A stretch of 64,000 nucleotides of DNA from Bemisia tabaci (GCF_918797505.1 NC_092800.1:46517022-46581021); one strand, 5' to 3'. Shown: positions 1 to 11,357, counted from the first letter of the stretch. Notes: generated by a model not told the origin, from the letters alone. Numbers and translations are program-made.

Positions 1-531
1 CACGAATACTTCACGCATTGCATCAAACACAGTGGGGTCATTGCGGTCAGCGTGAAACGCATAGCGCCTACAAGACTGAGTGAATACTTCACGCGTTGCG
101 TCCAACACAGTGCGTTCAGCAGCGGTCGGCGTGAAACGCATAGCGCCTACAAGACTGTCGGAATACTTCACGCTTTGCACCAAACACGGTGCGGTCTGCG
201 CGGCGCGGCGGCGGAAGTTATAATCATTGATCCACATTTATGTTTGTTCTTTCATACTTTTTTCGTTCATTTCTTATAAATGGAAGGCATTGTCCACACA
301 GAGATAGGTTAACGGAACTTAACTTCCACGCTAAGTTCCGTGAACTTTTGCTAGTACTGTTGACAGGGCTTTCCCAAAAAATGTGTTCAACATGAGTAAA
401 TGCGTCTTATGCGCCCCTCCCCCGCTGACGCGTTCATTTGATGGTTTTTATCGAGTTTCAAAACGAATGAGAAGGGAGCGGCAAAATACTGACGGCCCAT
501 ATATGGGCGGCAAGTAGGTGAATCCGGCCAT
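1..531 (+). repeat. Interspersed element E, left copy, with a 79-bp internal tandem repeat
   Basis: Bases 1-180 hold about 2.3 units of a 79-bp tandem repeat with the core GTGAAACGCATAGCGCC (at 51 and 130). They are followed by a unique part with a small hairpin around AACGGAACTTAAC (309-345), and the element ends near GGCGGCAAGTAGGTGAATCC at about 510-528. The same element occurs in the opposite orientation at 45541-46100, which shows it is a dispersed family. It may extend left beyond the window. No coding capacity is seen. Confidence 0.7.
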
Positions 532-621
532 GATTGCACAGATTGTTGTAAAAATATTGCATGCTGTAATCTGTATCTCTTACTGTCTGCGTACTCACGT
601 ATTACCATCGCGTTTGAATAC

Positions 622-1040
622 GCGCCTTCGATTTTCACGAATAGGCAATTTCTTTACCTGGGACCACATTGCTTTGTATCAATTTTGGCCTGCTGTTTCA
701 ACAACTAAAGGGAGGTACATGTGCGTCTGATTGTGGCGTCAAACTGTATATCTGGGGAAAAGTGGACTTACTGCTGACATGTCAGAAACGACGTTAATTT
801 CTGCACGCTTAATCTATCCGACAAACCTTGCATTCTGGAAGTAGAGTGAAATCGCTATTTTAGCCGTATCATTCAGTTTCAGAGTCGAAACTTTAAAACG
901 AGAGCATTGTCACCGCTTTTTAATCAGCGCCTTACATTTTCACGAGTAGGCAATTTCTTGACCTCGGAGCACGTTGGTTTGTATCAAATTCGCCGTGCCG
1001 TTCCAACAGTAAAACCGAGGTCAAGGTGCGTTCAATGATG
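622..1040 (+). repeat. Diverged direct duplication, about 110 bp, offset about 304 bp
   Basis: Bases 622-733 and 926-1040 share the frame ATTTTCACGA(A/G)TAGGCAATTTCTT, a CACRTTGSTTTGTATCAA block, and a closing (A/C)GAGGTNNANGTGCGT block. The second copy has self-complementary ends (TTGACCTCGG and CCGAGGTCAA), so each is probably a decayed hairpin element. No coding signal. Confidence 0.5.
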
Positions 1041-1650
1041 GTGCCAAGCTCCATGTTGAGCATTTCAAGATTCATATTCACGCACAAAAGACTTCTATGT
1101 GAGAAAATTGACTTGACATTTCACTTTACAGCGCTTTTTCCAAAATGAGTTTTGAAAACTAGCAACGTTAATTCTTGATCTGTGAAATATGCCGCCAGAT
1201 GACGTCACTAGGCGGCGCATTTTCTCACTTTTACATCTATTTTTGTACTATTTCCCATGTCAGAAAAAAATTATAAAAAATACTGTGAAATCAGCTCTTT
1301 AGACTTTCAGATGAAGCAATACAACATTTGCATACAAATTATCCATTACACACGGCCCTGGAATACATGAGTTGTGGAAAGCGGTAAAATAACGGACTCG
1401 TCGTGGCTATCGTCGCCGGGCGGAACCTGTCCCGAAATCCGAAATCCACGGCACCGCTTTCCGCTCGTCGGGAGCTTTGCAAGTGCGACGATGACAGCAA
1501 CGGCGAGGTGGCCTGGTGCCGGCTCAGCGAGAAATTCCGCCGATGCCGGGAGGATGTGACCGCGCCGCCGCCACTAAAAACGCGGCTCGAAATTTAAATG
1601 GGACCGGTTTCGTAAAAGTCGTCCCGACATCCTCCACCTGCTCGCGCCAC

Positions 1651-1992
1651 AGATCGCCAATCTGGAAATCCATCCTGGATCCGATTCCCAGGGCTGTAGG
1701 CTCATTGATAGACAAAGCGACAGACAAAGAAGACAAAAAGGATATGGAGGGATCCTATTTGTGGAAGTGGGTGGTTGCAATGGACGAAGAAGGTAGATAG
1801 ATCGCGAATCTGGAGATCTATCCTGGATCCGATTTCTAGAGCTGTGGGCTCATTGATAGACAAAGCGATAGACAAAGAAGACAAAAAAGGATATGGAGGG
1901 ATCCTATTTGTGGAAGTGGGTGGTTGCAATGGATAAAGAAGGTGGAGGGATCCTATTTGTGGAAGTGGGTGGTTGCAATGGATAAAGAAGGT
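1651..1992 (+). repeat. Compound tandem repeat, 149-bp and 49-bp periods
   Basis: CTCATTGATAGACAAAGCGA recurs at 1701 and 1850, a 149-bp period running from about 1651. Within its end, a 49-bp segment starting GGAGGGATCCTATTTG recurs at 1895 and 1944. Related GATAGAC-AAGCGATAGAC stretches recur near 4690 and 4860 and in inverted orientation near 2110-2141, so this is a local expansion of a dispersed family. Confidence 0.75.
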
Positions 1993-2379
1993 AGAAGGTA
2001 ATATATTCACCGACAGCAACCCACGAGAGACCCTATAGTTAGTCCATCATTTTCCCCCTTCGTCTATAAGAACCACCCATTTCAACCAATAGGAGCGCTC
2101 CATACTCCCTGTGTCTTCTTTGTCTATCGCTTCGTCTATCAATTTCAACAATCAGCCCGCAGGTCGACTGTTGAATCGTTATCAAATATAAACTTGATCG
2201 ATAAATCCCTATCTTGGCAATGCTACCTATGTATAGATTAAATTCACGATTCAAAAATCAACCCATCTTATGAGAATTCACCTGGAGGATCGGGTTGGTT
2301 CCTTGCTCGATAATAGGATGGAAGCGACTCCACTCGGAATGTAAGCATCATCCCTTCGGTCGGAGGGGCGACCCCTAGA

Positions 2380-2880
2380 AACCCATGACGTGAGCATCCC
2401 CAACTCAGCCGGTCCTGACGAGATGACAGGACTCCGGGCAGGTAGATCCTCATTCCTGGATCCTCAGCCGAGGAGCCCTCTTCTTTGTCTGGGCAGAAGC
2501 CACCACCACCACCACCACGATCCACGGAGGAGGAACCACCCCGAGCGCCCGAGGGGGCCCAAGACTGACGCGCACGAAGGGCACGAAGCTCGCCGAGGAA
2601 AAAAGAGCTGCTCCGGCGGCTGCTGTGCGGGAGCCAGGAGGAAGGATCCCGATCCTGCCCAGAAAAACTTTGCCCTCGCCGAGAGGTGGCGGGGGTGGGG
2701 CGGGGGGGGAGGGGGTGGAGGGTGGTGGCGGGAGGGGTGGAGGACGGGATCCTGCGCGCAGCTGGGCCGGAGCCGAGCCGACCATGGATAAGAGGAGGAC
2801 AGGAGAAGAGCCTCCGCACCACCTGCAACTCGCCGCGTTGACACGTCGACGAGGAAATGAGCCCCAACAACGATCCGACA
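2380..2880. other. GC-rich island 1, no gene recognised
   Basis: Strongly GC-rich and G-run-rich (GGGGGTGG-type tracts at about 2685-2745) within AT-rich surroundings. Frames are open on both strands only because stop codons are rare in such composition: the predicted proteins are Pro/Arg/Ser-rich with no domain. It could be the GC-rich part of a repeat or an unrecognised CpG island. Confidence 0.45.
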
Positions 2881-2953
2881 AAAAGTGTTTTATTGTTATT
2901 GCGCGAGGGAGAAATTCTTGTGAGGGAGGGTGGGAATAAAACGCCGAGACTTG

Positions 2954-3113
2954 AGGCCTGGATACACGCTCAAATTTCCGTCAATCTCCGATCAAAATGA
3001 TGACAAAAATGGCGGTCAAATTTTTGCAGGCCGCAAAAATTTGATGGTAGATGGTGCGCACCAGTCACCATTTAATCGGAAATTGATGAAAATTTGAGCG
3101 TGTATCCAGGCCT
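2954..3113. mobile_element. Small inverted-repeat element (TIR starts AGGCCTGGATACACGC)
   Basis: A 160-bp element has near-perfect terminal inverted repeats of about 30 bp. The left end reads AGGCCTGGATACACGCTCAA and the right end is its reverse complement with one or two changes. The inner part also contains an inverted GCAAAAATTTG pair. It is non-coding and typical of a MITE. I could not settle a target duplication. Confidence 0.75.
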
Positions 3114-3141
3114 ATACTCGGCAGTGTAAGATATAATTTAT

Positions 3142-3476
3142 CAGGGTTGCCACAGAATTTAGAAAATTTAATTTCCTAATAATTCCCTGATTTCCCCGAC
3201 ACATTTTGGTAAAATTCCCTGGACAAATGCCAGATTGTTAAAAAGACACACGATAAAAGCTCGCTAAGTCGAGCTACGGTTAGGACGAATTGCCGATTAA
3301 GTCAAATTTTTTTCGGCGGTAGTTAGCAGAAGTTTTCGGGCAAACTTTGTTGTCAGAAACATCAAACGCACTCTAGAAAGAAAATAAAGGTGCCTTGACG
3401 ATTTTTCTTTGACAATTTCGTCATTTTCCTTGACATTTTCAGGTTTTCCTGGTATTCCCTGACTGTGGCAACCCCG
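3142..3476. mobile_element. MITE family A, copy 1 (TIR CAGGGTTGCCACAG)
   Basis: A 335-bp non-coding element bounded by CAGGGTTGCCACAG and CTGTGGCAACCCCG. The interior is rich in TTCCCTGA and CATTTTCGTCATTTTCC-like runs shared with the other copies. The CAGGG start resembles hAT-type ends, but no 8-bp target duplication could be confirmed, so the superfamily is uncertain. Confidence 0.75.
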
Positions 3477-4039
3477 ACTAGACATGCATACCGTTCCAGA
3501 ATCGATCTAATTAGAAAAAAATTCAAATCCTGAGGGATCCGGGAAAGGCGAGAGTTGTTTGAGAAATCAAGGGTTCGATGTGAACTTCTGCAATAGGGTT
3601 GAAAAAGTTCAAAACCGAAAATGCAAAGAGTTGATGAAGTCGCGCGCTCGTTACGATCTGAGACACATTCCTCATTATAGAATTTCAAATTCGGACAAAT
3701 TTCAGCAAAAGTTCAAAGTTCAAGACAATTGATACAGATGAAAAATGAAACGATCCCAATGACATGGAATTTCCTGATATTTTCCGGTTTCTACTAACGG
3801 TAGACACCCTGTTCAACAGTGTACCAAAGAATTAATGACCTGAACCGAACTTTGGTGTCTATGACGTAAAACTTCGATTTCTGAGAGCAAAAGCTTTGTT
3901 GTTGGGGGTTGTTTGATAAGAAGCGAAGTGTTTTTTTTCGCACGAAACATATGGGCGACTCTCCTCCGGTAGAGGGTGCTAGGCGGACACCCCCCTTGAC
4001 TCTGGCATCAAGTCCAACGGGTTGATTATGCACCCTTTG

Positions 4040-4262
4040 TCTGGGAGTCTGGCGGAAGCGACTTGGCAGCGGTTCGGGGCCGGCGGTGGTGGTGGTGGAG
4101 CGAACAGCTGTTCATCTCGTTCTCGTTCTCGGGACCTGCTCCGGCTCCGGCGAGAGCACCGGCCGCCGCGGCCGCCGCAGCCTCCGAGACCGAGTCTGGA
4201 GCGATCTTGGCCTCTTCTTCAGCTCCAGGTCGTCCACCGACACCCAGAGCCCCCATCCAGGA
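4040..4262. other. GC-rich island 2, no gene recognised
   Basis: A GGTGGTGGTGG-type and GCCGCCGCGGCCGCCGCAG-type trinucleotide-rich stretch. Overlapping open frames on both strands are composition effects. It adjoins the older repeat that received MITE A copy 2. Confidence 0.4.
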
Positions 4263-4323
4263 AACAAAGAGAGCTTCAAACCTCAAGGTTCCAACGCACA
4301 AAGCACCGGCTTGAGATCCTCCT

Positions 4324-4585
4324 CAGGGTTGCCACAGAATTTGGAAAATTAAATTCCCTCACATTTCCCTGATTTCCCTGACGTATTTTGGTGAAATTCC
4401 CTGACAATAGAAGATGTCACGGATGGTTAAGAGAGCATAATTAAAAATAGTTTGCAGGCAAAATTTCTTGTTCAAAAACTCAAACCCATTCTACAAAGCG
4501 AATGAAGGTGATTTCGCAAATTTTCCCTGACATTTTCGTCATTTTCCCTGACATTTCCCGGTTTTCCCTGACTGTGGCAACCCTG
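4324..4585. mobile_element. MITE family A, copy 2, inserted in an older repeat
   Basis: A 262-bp copy with intact ends CAGGGTTGCCACAG and CTGTGGCAACCCTG. It interrupts a repeat whose uninterrupted relative lies at 5262-5365: both share CGCACAAAGCAC(C/G)GGCTTGAG before, and CACCGAT(G/A)CCGGCTC(C/G)GACCC after, the insertion point. That relative acts as an empty site. Confidence 0.8.
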
Positions 4586-5091
4586 TTTCTCTCCATTCGG
4601 CCCACCGATGCCCGGCTCCGACCCCCCCCCCCCCCCCCCCCATTTTCACTTGCCTATTCGTTTGCATCCTCTGCGGACTGATTATTTAAATTGATAGACA
4701 AAGCGATGGACGAAGCTGTAGACAAAAAGACAGGGGAAAAAAGAGGGATCCTTTTGGTTGAGAGAAGAAATATTTGCTCTCTAATAGAGTGGAATAGGTG
4801 ATTTTTACTCGCGTCCTCGTTTCGATTCTCTACTGGCTGATAAGAGAAATTGAAAGATAAATCGATAGACAAAGGAGAAAGAGGAGACATGAGACATGGC
4901 GGAATCCTATTGGTTGGGACATGCGGTTGTTTTAGACTAAGAAGACACATGATGAACTGGCAATGGCCGATTTGGTCCCAAAATCCTTCGATTTTTACTC
5001 GTGTTTTCGCGAGAACTTCATGAAATTTTTAAGTGCGGAATTTCATGACGTATTTTTTCGGAAATTTCCAAAATTATATGTAGTTGGCCAA

Positions 5092-5223
5092 CACTTTGTA
5101 ATTAGGAGGTGCAATTCCTGGCTCGAATAGAGAACAACGTATGAACCATTAGTTTCCCTGTCCATAAAATTGTTTTTACGGATGAGCAAGAAATTGTGGT
5201 TCCTAATAGCAAAATGTAGTCCA
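5092..5223. mobile_element. Palindromic MITE family D, copy 1
   Basis: One of five dispersed copies of a roughly 130-bp foldback unit. The right half reads GAGCAAGAAATTGTGGTTCC then GCAAAATGTAGTCCAG; the left half is the inverted counterpart (TAATTAGG, CAATTCCTGGCTCG). The centre carries TTAGTTTCCCTG and a TTTTTACGGATGAGC block shared by all copies. Confidence 0.6.
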
Positions 5224-5261
5224 GTTTTAAAGGTGCGTTTCTAGTCGAGAGGTTCGATCGA

Positions 5262-5365
5262 GGAGACAAAGAGAGGTTGAAGGTTCCGACGCACAAAGCA
5301 CGGGCTTGAGATCTTCCTCTCTTTCGATTCAGTTCACCGATAGCCGGCTCGGACCCTAATTCCCC
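5262..5365 (+). repeat. Dispersed repeat, uninterrupted relative of 4260-4640
   Basis: Matches the flanks of MITE A copy 2 (4260-4323 and 4586-4630) without the MITE. Shared blocks are AAGGTTCC(G/A)ACGCACAAAGC and CCGGCTC(C/G)GACCC. This shows both are copies of one older interspersed repeat. A poly-C run at about 4622-4641 sits at the same place in the interrupted copy. Confidence 0.65.
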
Positions 5366-5639
5366 CATTTTTGCAATCGATATGTTTCCTTGAAATGTCT
5401 AATTTTTCCTCTCTCTAAAAAAAGGACACGCGACTTATGAAACACTGGGGTCTAGATACGAATTTTCGAGCTTTCATCACCAATTTGACATTTTTAAGAG
5501 AAATTAGGGGAAAACTGATTCCAGCTTCGATCGTCTACGCAAAGCTTACAGAAATCAAGTTTCTTTTAATCTGGGCGGTTCCAGCAGATCACATTAGCGA
5601 GTCGACAGGTTCCGAGGAAAATACAGTGTGATCCAAAAG

Positions 5640-7660
5640 TCCCGGACCAACAGCACGAGGTGTTACCTCTGTAACTTTTAAGCAAATTGAGACAGAAGAC
5701 TCGAACTTTTGAGAGGGCTTCTGGGTCAACGGAAACGACTTCTAGGACCCACCAAAATTTTAAAGGGATCGCCCTGAAAAGAGTCAAGAACCCTAGGGGT
5801 TGTAGGGGTGGTAGGGGACTATTGGATCACCCTGTATATGCCGCTGATTTGGGCGCACGTAAGACTTCAACATAGTTGAAAGTCAAGTCTTAGATTCGTC
5901 CGTTCAAATCTCGTAGGTGTTGGAATTAATCTAGTATACCTACTTTGCAGGCTCCAGAAATTCTGATTGTCAAGGTCATGTCAGATTTCAAATTGGTTTC
6001 GGCCGAAAACGCCTCGAGCCACTCTCAACTACGACGAACTGTGATTCTCTTCTCAGGTTCTCTGACAAGTTTATTGAACCGCGAAAATCACGTCAAACGT
6101 GGAATTGGTTTCTCAAGGAAATATTCAGGCTCTCTTTAAATATCAGCTCTCAAAGGGATCGCTAGTTTGTCGTAGGCGCCTTTTCCAGGTATACAACTTT
6201 TTCAAAAGTCGACAAGACTTGAAACTTTAATTTACAATATTGCACACATGCACTCGCAATTTTATTAGCGTCACTTTTTGATGAGAGAACTGAATTGAAG
6301 GGCTTCGAGGATAAAGCGCATAAGTACAGTTTTTGAAAAAATTGATACATTACTGATATCAAGTAAAACTAGCCTTGATGCGTATTCTGTGAAAAATTCG
6401 CTCCTAAATTCCAATTTTTAGGTCAAAAAGTCAGTTGGAACTTAAAGGGTCCACGTAATTTCAAAACTTCAAACATGTATTTCTCGAAATAGCAAAAACT
6501 ACACTTTTGCGCCTTGTCTTCCACGCCGTTCAATTCTAAAATAGTTTCTCAAATGGCATGTTCAAAAGTTATAATGATCGTGACGCTCTATTCTTCTGCG
6601 TGGCCCTTTCTGAGATTTACTTCTCTTCATGTAACTTTGAGGGAAAGATGAGGAGGGTTCTTCTCTTATGGGTGTACGGATTTGTTTAAATTCTTCATTC
6701 CAAATAATTAACCATTCATGCCACTTAAAAGTATCAAAATGTCATGTCCCTGACGATAAAAATGCCTCATAGTGAAGAACCATTATTCTTGAATTTACGA
6801 GAGATCCGGCAACGCGGTAGGATCCTATAGCACAGAAGAGGAGCTACGCTACACGTTAGAATCAGGTGATGGCATTAAAAATGCGGCCCGACAGGTAGGC
6901 TTCAGATCGGGGATGGCCGACAAGTGCCTCCAGGCGTTTTACCCCAATTCCAGGGCCGAACAGAGAAAGGGGGTCCATTCACGGATCCAAGAGCCTTTCT
7001 GGGCTCAACAAAAAAGGTTGGGGCTCGGGCTAATCTCCGGGGCCCTGGATTCTTCGCCGAGATTCTAACAACCCCGTTTATCGACCGATTTATGACTCAC
7101 TTTAGAATACGAGGACGCTTTGGAAAATTGTTATCGCGTCACAAAGGGCCGTAAAGAGGGTCCGGAATTAGGAGTCTGTAATTTCATCCAATGGGGACTC
7201 CGCGTAGAGAAAGATTTATTCGTCTTTGTTATCCAATCGGATTGCTACCGTTTCGGGTAACTATGCGCCTATGCGCGTAGGTGTGACAGAGGTTGTCAGC
7301 GAAGCAACCCAGGGATGTTTTGACTCATTATTGCAAAGAGTGGGTAAGTCGCGCTAGAATCGGGTTTTCATGGTTTAAGCTTAGAGATTGGTAAAAATTA
7401 AAGAGATCTGTTCAAACGCTAAATTTCTACTTCCCCCCTACCTCCCTGCTCCCTCAGATACCCAAAAGTTACAAAACTCATGCTCTCATGTTTTAGGGTT
7501 TTGTCTTACGAACTATTCCTGCTAAGGAGTCAAACTAGAAGCAATTCTGAGACGAATTTACACCTAGAACTTTTCGAAGCTTATTTAACTTTTTGGAGAT
7601 TAACAAAAGCCTCTAAAAATTAAGAACATTTTCGAATAACTAATTGTAAGTATAAAGAAA
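5640..7660. other. Non-coding stretch, nothing firm
   Basis: Read as nmo intron 1. It has short open frames only. A GTTCAAATCTCG string at 5905 resembles a pol III B box but has no matching A box at a suitable distance. No repeats shared with the rest of the window were recognised. Confidence 0.4.
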
Positions 7661-7804
7661 AAGTTCACTTCGAGTTAAGCGCGAAAGTCTTGTGCGGACA
7701 GCAATGTGAAGGCAACCTCAAAAAATGCGAGGGCTGCCTCCAAAAATGTGAAAGCGAAGGACACTCCGCACCCCTGGGCGCCCCAAACAAGTGCGTACAC
7801 TCAA

Positions 7805-8233
7805 CAGGGTTGCCAAAGAATTTAGAAAATGAAATTCTCTGCGACATTTCCCTACCACATTTTGGTAAAATTCCCTGACAACTATAGATATAATGTTGGA
7901 ATTTTTAAGCGAACATACGTTAAAAATTCAGCGTATACGCGTTAAATCTGAAAATCTCAATACAGAGGGAAAAAGCTCACACACAAGCACAATTTTCCCT
8001 CAAAGAGAGTGTTGGTGCACACTGTAGTTTGTGTAGTTACAGATATGCCAGACGATTTAAAAGATGTACTTTGAGATAAGTTTCCACGCAAAATTTGTTG
8101 TTCGAAATGTCAACCCCAATCTGGCAAGCACATAAAGGTGACCTAACGATTTTTCCCTGACAATTTCGTCATTTTCCCTGACTTTTCAGAATTCTCGGAA
8201 ATTTCCCGGTTTTCCCTGACCGTCGCAACTCTG
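7805..8233. mobile_element. MITE family A, copy 3 (degraded)
   Basis: Left end CAGGGTTGCCAAAG, right end CCGTCGCAACTCTG, 429 bp. It carries the family interior (TTTTGGTAAAATTCCCTGAC near the left, CATTTTCCCTGAC near the right) with about 130 bp of extra sequence. Flanks ACACTCAA and ACTCCAGA are only loosely alike. Confidence 0.65.
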
Positions 8234-8334
8234 ACTCCAGACTCTCACGACAACGGTTCTGCAGAATCCATCACACAATGCGAACGTGAACAACTCTTTC
8301 ATTCCAAAAATGCTAGTTACAACCCTAAGTTCTT

Positions 8335-8715
8335 GGCTACTAATATAGGTACTCCACTCCCACCCCCTGGATCCTGGACTCGTCAAGAGCCCTTGAGGCT
8401 GAGACTACGTCTCAGCGGAACAGTAGCAACAACGACAAGGACGAAGCCGGGCCTGTTGCGTGAGAACGCAGTGCGGCATCGGGCTCATAAAATCGAAATG
8501 CGCACATCGATCGGGACCTTGCAGGGACGCGACGCGACGCACAACCACCCCCCAACCCCCGCCCTTCGGCCGTCGGGCGCCCCGCACCCTCCCTCGCCGT
8601 CGGAATCATTTGTTTAACTGCACAATTATCAGGGGTGGCTCGAGGCTCGGTTCCTGGCAGGGGCGGCCCTCCCGCTCCGCCCTTCACCCTCCGCCCCAAC
8701 TCTCCCTATAAGGGC
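8335..8715. other. GC-rich island 3, no gene recognised
   Basis: GC-rich stretch with CGACGCGACGCAC and poly-Pro-like C runs. No conserved protein or RNA could be seen. It lies between MITE A copy 3 and MITE C copy 1. Confidence 0.35.
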
Positions 8716-8737
8716 CAAAAATTCTGCAGTGCTGAAG

Positions 8738-8945
8738 AAGAACGCCGTATGAGCATTAGAGAGTTGCCAAATTTCCTCCGGTAAAATGTTCATTTTTCAG
8801 AAAAGTTAAGGATATTTTTCCTCGAAATTTTCAGAAAGTATAGATTAAGTTGTGATTGAAATCCAGTAAAGAATTGGTATAAAAATATCCACAAGTTTTC
8901 AGGAATTTCGTATTTTATCGAAGGAAATTTGGATTAAGATTTAAA
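8738..8945. mobile_element. MITE family C, copy 1
   Basis: Starts GAAGAAGAACGCCGTATGAG, has GAGTTGCCAAATTTCC near the left and TTTTATCGAAGGAAATTTGG near the right, which are inverted relative to each other. Related copies are at 14041, 60899 and 63390. Non-coding. Confidence 0.55.
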
Positions 8946-8949
8946 TAAA

Positions 8950-9136
8950 AGATTATTAAAAATAGTTTTCAGGCAAAATGTGTTGTTTGAAACATCGAAT
9001 CCATTCTAGACGGCAAATAAAGGTGTCCCAAAAAATTTTCCTCTGTCGTTTTGGTTATTGTCGTATTTTCGTTATTTTCCCTGACATTTCAAGGTTTTAC
9101 CCTGACTTCTGAGAATTCCCTGACTGTGGGAACCTT
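8950..9136. mobile_element. MITE family A, copy 4, right part only
   Basis: Shares the TAGTTTTCAGGCAAAATGTGT, TTTTCCCTGACATTTC and CCCTGACTGTGGGAACC blocks with the other A copies. The left terminus is missing; just before it lies a family C copy. Confidence 0.5.
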
Positions 9137-10518
9137 AATAAAATTTCTTAATCTTCAAATTTTCGGACTTTTTTTGCTTTTCCTTGACTTAAGAATTTTC
9201 TAGTTCCCTGAATTTTCCTGACCTGTGCACAAAATATCCCCCATATTTTTTTTTTTTAAAAAAAAATATACTGACTTTCTAAATTTTGGACAAAAGTTCC
9301 TTGTTTCGAGATCAAATTACGGATAAAGGCATTCAGTATCTGGTTAAAAGATTACAAGCCTTTCAAATGACCAGGAAGGGGAAAGAAATGAAACATCAGG
9401 GGTTTTTCTCAGTGATTCGTAAATGCGTCAGAAATTCCCTGACTCTGTATCTCGTAAACTTTTACGAAGACATAGCTCATATTGGGTTAAACAGAAAACT
9501 ATTATCTCTTATCAGAAATCACACAAACACTACAAAGATAGGCAGCCGGGAAGGTCTTGCGACTTAACACCACGATTTTACTCGCCTGAAAATAAGTCGA
9601 TGGGAATTTTCGAAATGCAATTTCATGGAAATTAAGAGTCCAGCCGGGAGTTGAGCCACGAGCAGAGACACGGGTATTTCCGTGGCAGACGAGGGGAAAC
9701 CATTTGTTCCACGAGTGAGTATACTACAGCCAAGCGCGGCAGTGTGAGCAAGTTGAAATTGGACAATTATTATGCAGGAAATAAGGTAACTTTCGAGAAG
9801 CTTTGACGACGTTGCGGGAAATTAGGGCCTCCAAAAATCGAAAGCTTAAGTTAAAGGGAAATCTCAAGGGTCTAATTGTGAGTACCAAATTTCTTACCCT
9901 AAAAGACCCAAGACACCCTGAAATCCCAATTTACTCGAGATTCCAATACTTTTGAAGCCATTCATGAATTTACTGCATAAATGGACGGAAATTCATGAGT
10001 ATAGACACATAAACGTGGTCATTGTTCAGAAAAAACGATGATTTCCCAAAATGTTTGAGGGGTTGCGTCGCTTCGACTGTGCACAATTTTGAGAAGAAAC
10101 TATACAGGGAGAAAAAAGTTTCATTCGAACATGAAACACGCTCCTGAAGTCTGGTGGTATGACCCTGCCCTGCATTCTGCGTGGGGCAGTTCGTATTTTT
10201 GCTCGAGCTGAAGTTTGCGATAGAGTTAGTCAAGGGAACAATGGAACATGTTCGAGATCATCGTTGCATTGACGCGGTATCCCTGACCAAGTAGACTTCG
10301 TTTGGCGACAAGAACCTCTATTTCTAGCTCTTCGACTAAAGCATCCACCTACATTAAGAGAATAATAGCACTTACACTGTTTAAGCAGACTGAAAATAAT
10401 CTCCTGACGTTTCACATGGAGAAAATTTGCACGCGTAGAACTGAAAGTTTACAATGTTAAGCATTCATTTCACTGCGAACGACAGAAAAATGTGATTCTC
10501 CCTTTCAATAGCCACAAA
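9137..10518. other. Non-coding stretch, nothing firm
   Basis: AT-rich nmo intron sequence. It carries a TTTTTTTTTT/AAAAAAAAA hairpin-like run at about 9247-9267 and decayed CCCTGA-type repeat debris at its left end. No gene seen. Confidence 0.4.
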
Positions 10519-10674
10519 TGGACTGCATTATGCAATAATTCGGAATTACAATTTCTGGTTCAGTTTAGAAACAACGTGTATATCATTAGTTTCCCTATGT
10601 ACATACACTAGTGTTTTTACGGATGAGCCAGATATTGTAGTTGGGAATTGGAAACTGGAGTCCAAATGGTGGTT
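10519..10674. mobile_element. Palindromic MITE family D, copy 2
   Basis: Left arm GGACTGCATTATGCAATAAT then ACAATTTCTGGTTCAG; right arm GATGAGCCAGATATTGTAGT then GGAGTCCA. Same centre TTAGTTTCCCTATG as copy 1. Confidence 0.65.
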
Positions 10675-10794
10675 CCTAACTGGAACAAGAAGTCAAATTG
10701 ACAGTAGCGGTGCTACATGGAGGCTGACTGGAGATGACGTCAGTGGGAGTCATGAATAGAGTTTATTATGCCAGTAAAGTTGTGACAATTATTA

Positions 10795-11010
10795 CGCGAT
10801 GCCGCCGTCGCCGCCACCGTGGAAGCGGAGCAGGCGAGACATCCGCGGCGCGGGGCGTCGAGTCTCACGCTTTCCCTCCCCGGATGCCACCTGAGTTTTA
10901 GGTTAGTTTTAATTATCCCAGCTCGGTGCTCGGATCAGAGAAAGTAAGGGAATGACGCCAACCTCACCGCACCACAGCCACCGCTGCTCACCCAACTCAG
11001 CTTCCTCAAG
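10795..11010. other. GC-rich island 4, no gene recognised
   Basis: CpG-rich segment (GCCGCCGTCGCCGCCACCG at about 10802, then GGCGCGGGGCGTCGAG). No open frame of note. It precedes the foldback element at 11098. Confidence 0.35.
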
Positions 11011-11097
11011 TCGCATCTAGAGTACTTACATCGGGAGAGTTCAGAGCAGAGACAAGAGACCAGAGGCAAGAGACCCTCCACTGGCCTCTTGGCGACA

Positions 11098-11357
11098 GGT
11101 GGAAGCTTTTACTTTCGGGGATTCAACAGTTCTTTATGGACAATTATAAGGGAGCAACAGTCATCACCCTAATTTCGGCTGTTGACCTACCTACCGTACA
11201 TGGTGGATGATGAGCTTCGGGTGACGTCATCAGCCAAACAAGTTTCCCAAACTTTGACTTGTTTGCAAAACGAAACTGCCAACACGTTGTTAAACATCAA
11301 CCATGTAGGTAAGTCAACAGTAGAATGCTCGAGTCCCGAAAGAAAAAGCCTCCACCA
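11098..11357. mobile_element. Foldback element, about 260 bp
   Basis: Outer arms GGTGGAAGCTTTTACTTTCG (left) and CGAAAGAAAAAGCCTCCACC (right) pair. Inner arms CTGTTGACCTACCTACC and GTAGGTAAGTCAACAG also pair, as do ACATGGTGGATGATG and CATCAACCATG. This two-tier palindrome explains the open frames seen on both strands here. Non-coding. Confidence 0.65.

Noticed and set aside
2268..2881. Open frames of 126-200 codons on both strands in the first GC-rich island
   Set aside because: Composition effect: high GC removes stop codons. The translations are low-complexity Pro/Arg/Ser/Gly with no recognisable family.
5885..5945. Pol III B-box-like GTTCAAATC string
   Set aside because: No A box at a plausible distance, no tail and no target duplication. 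The match is too short to call.
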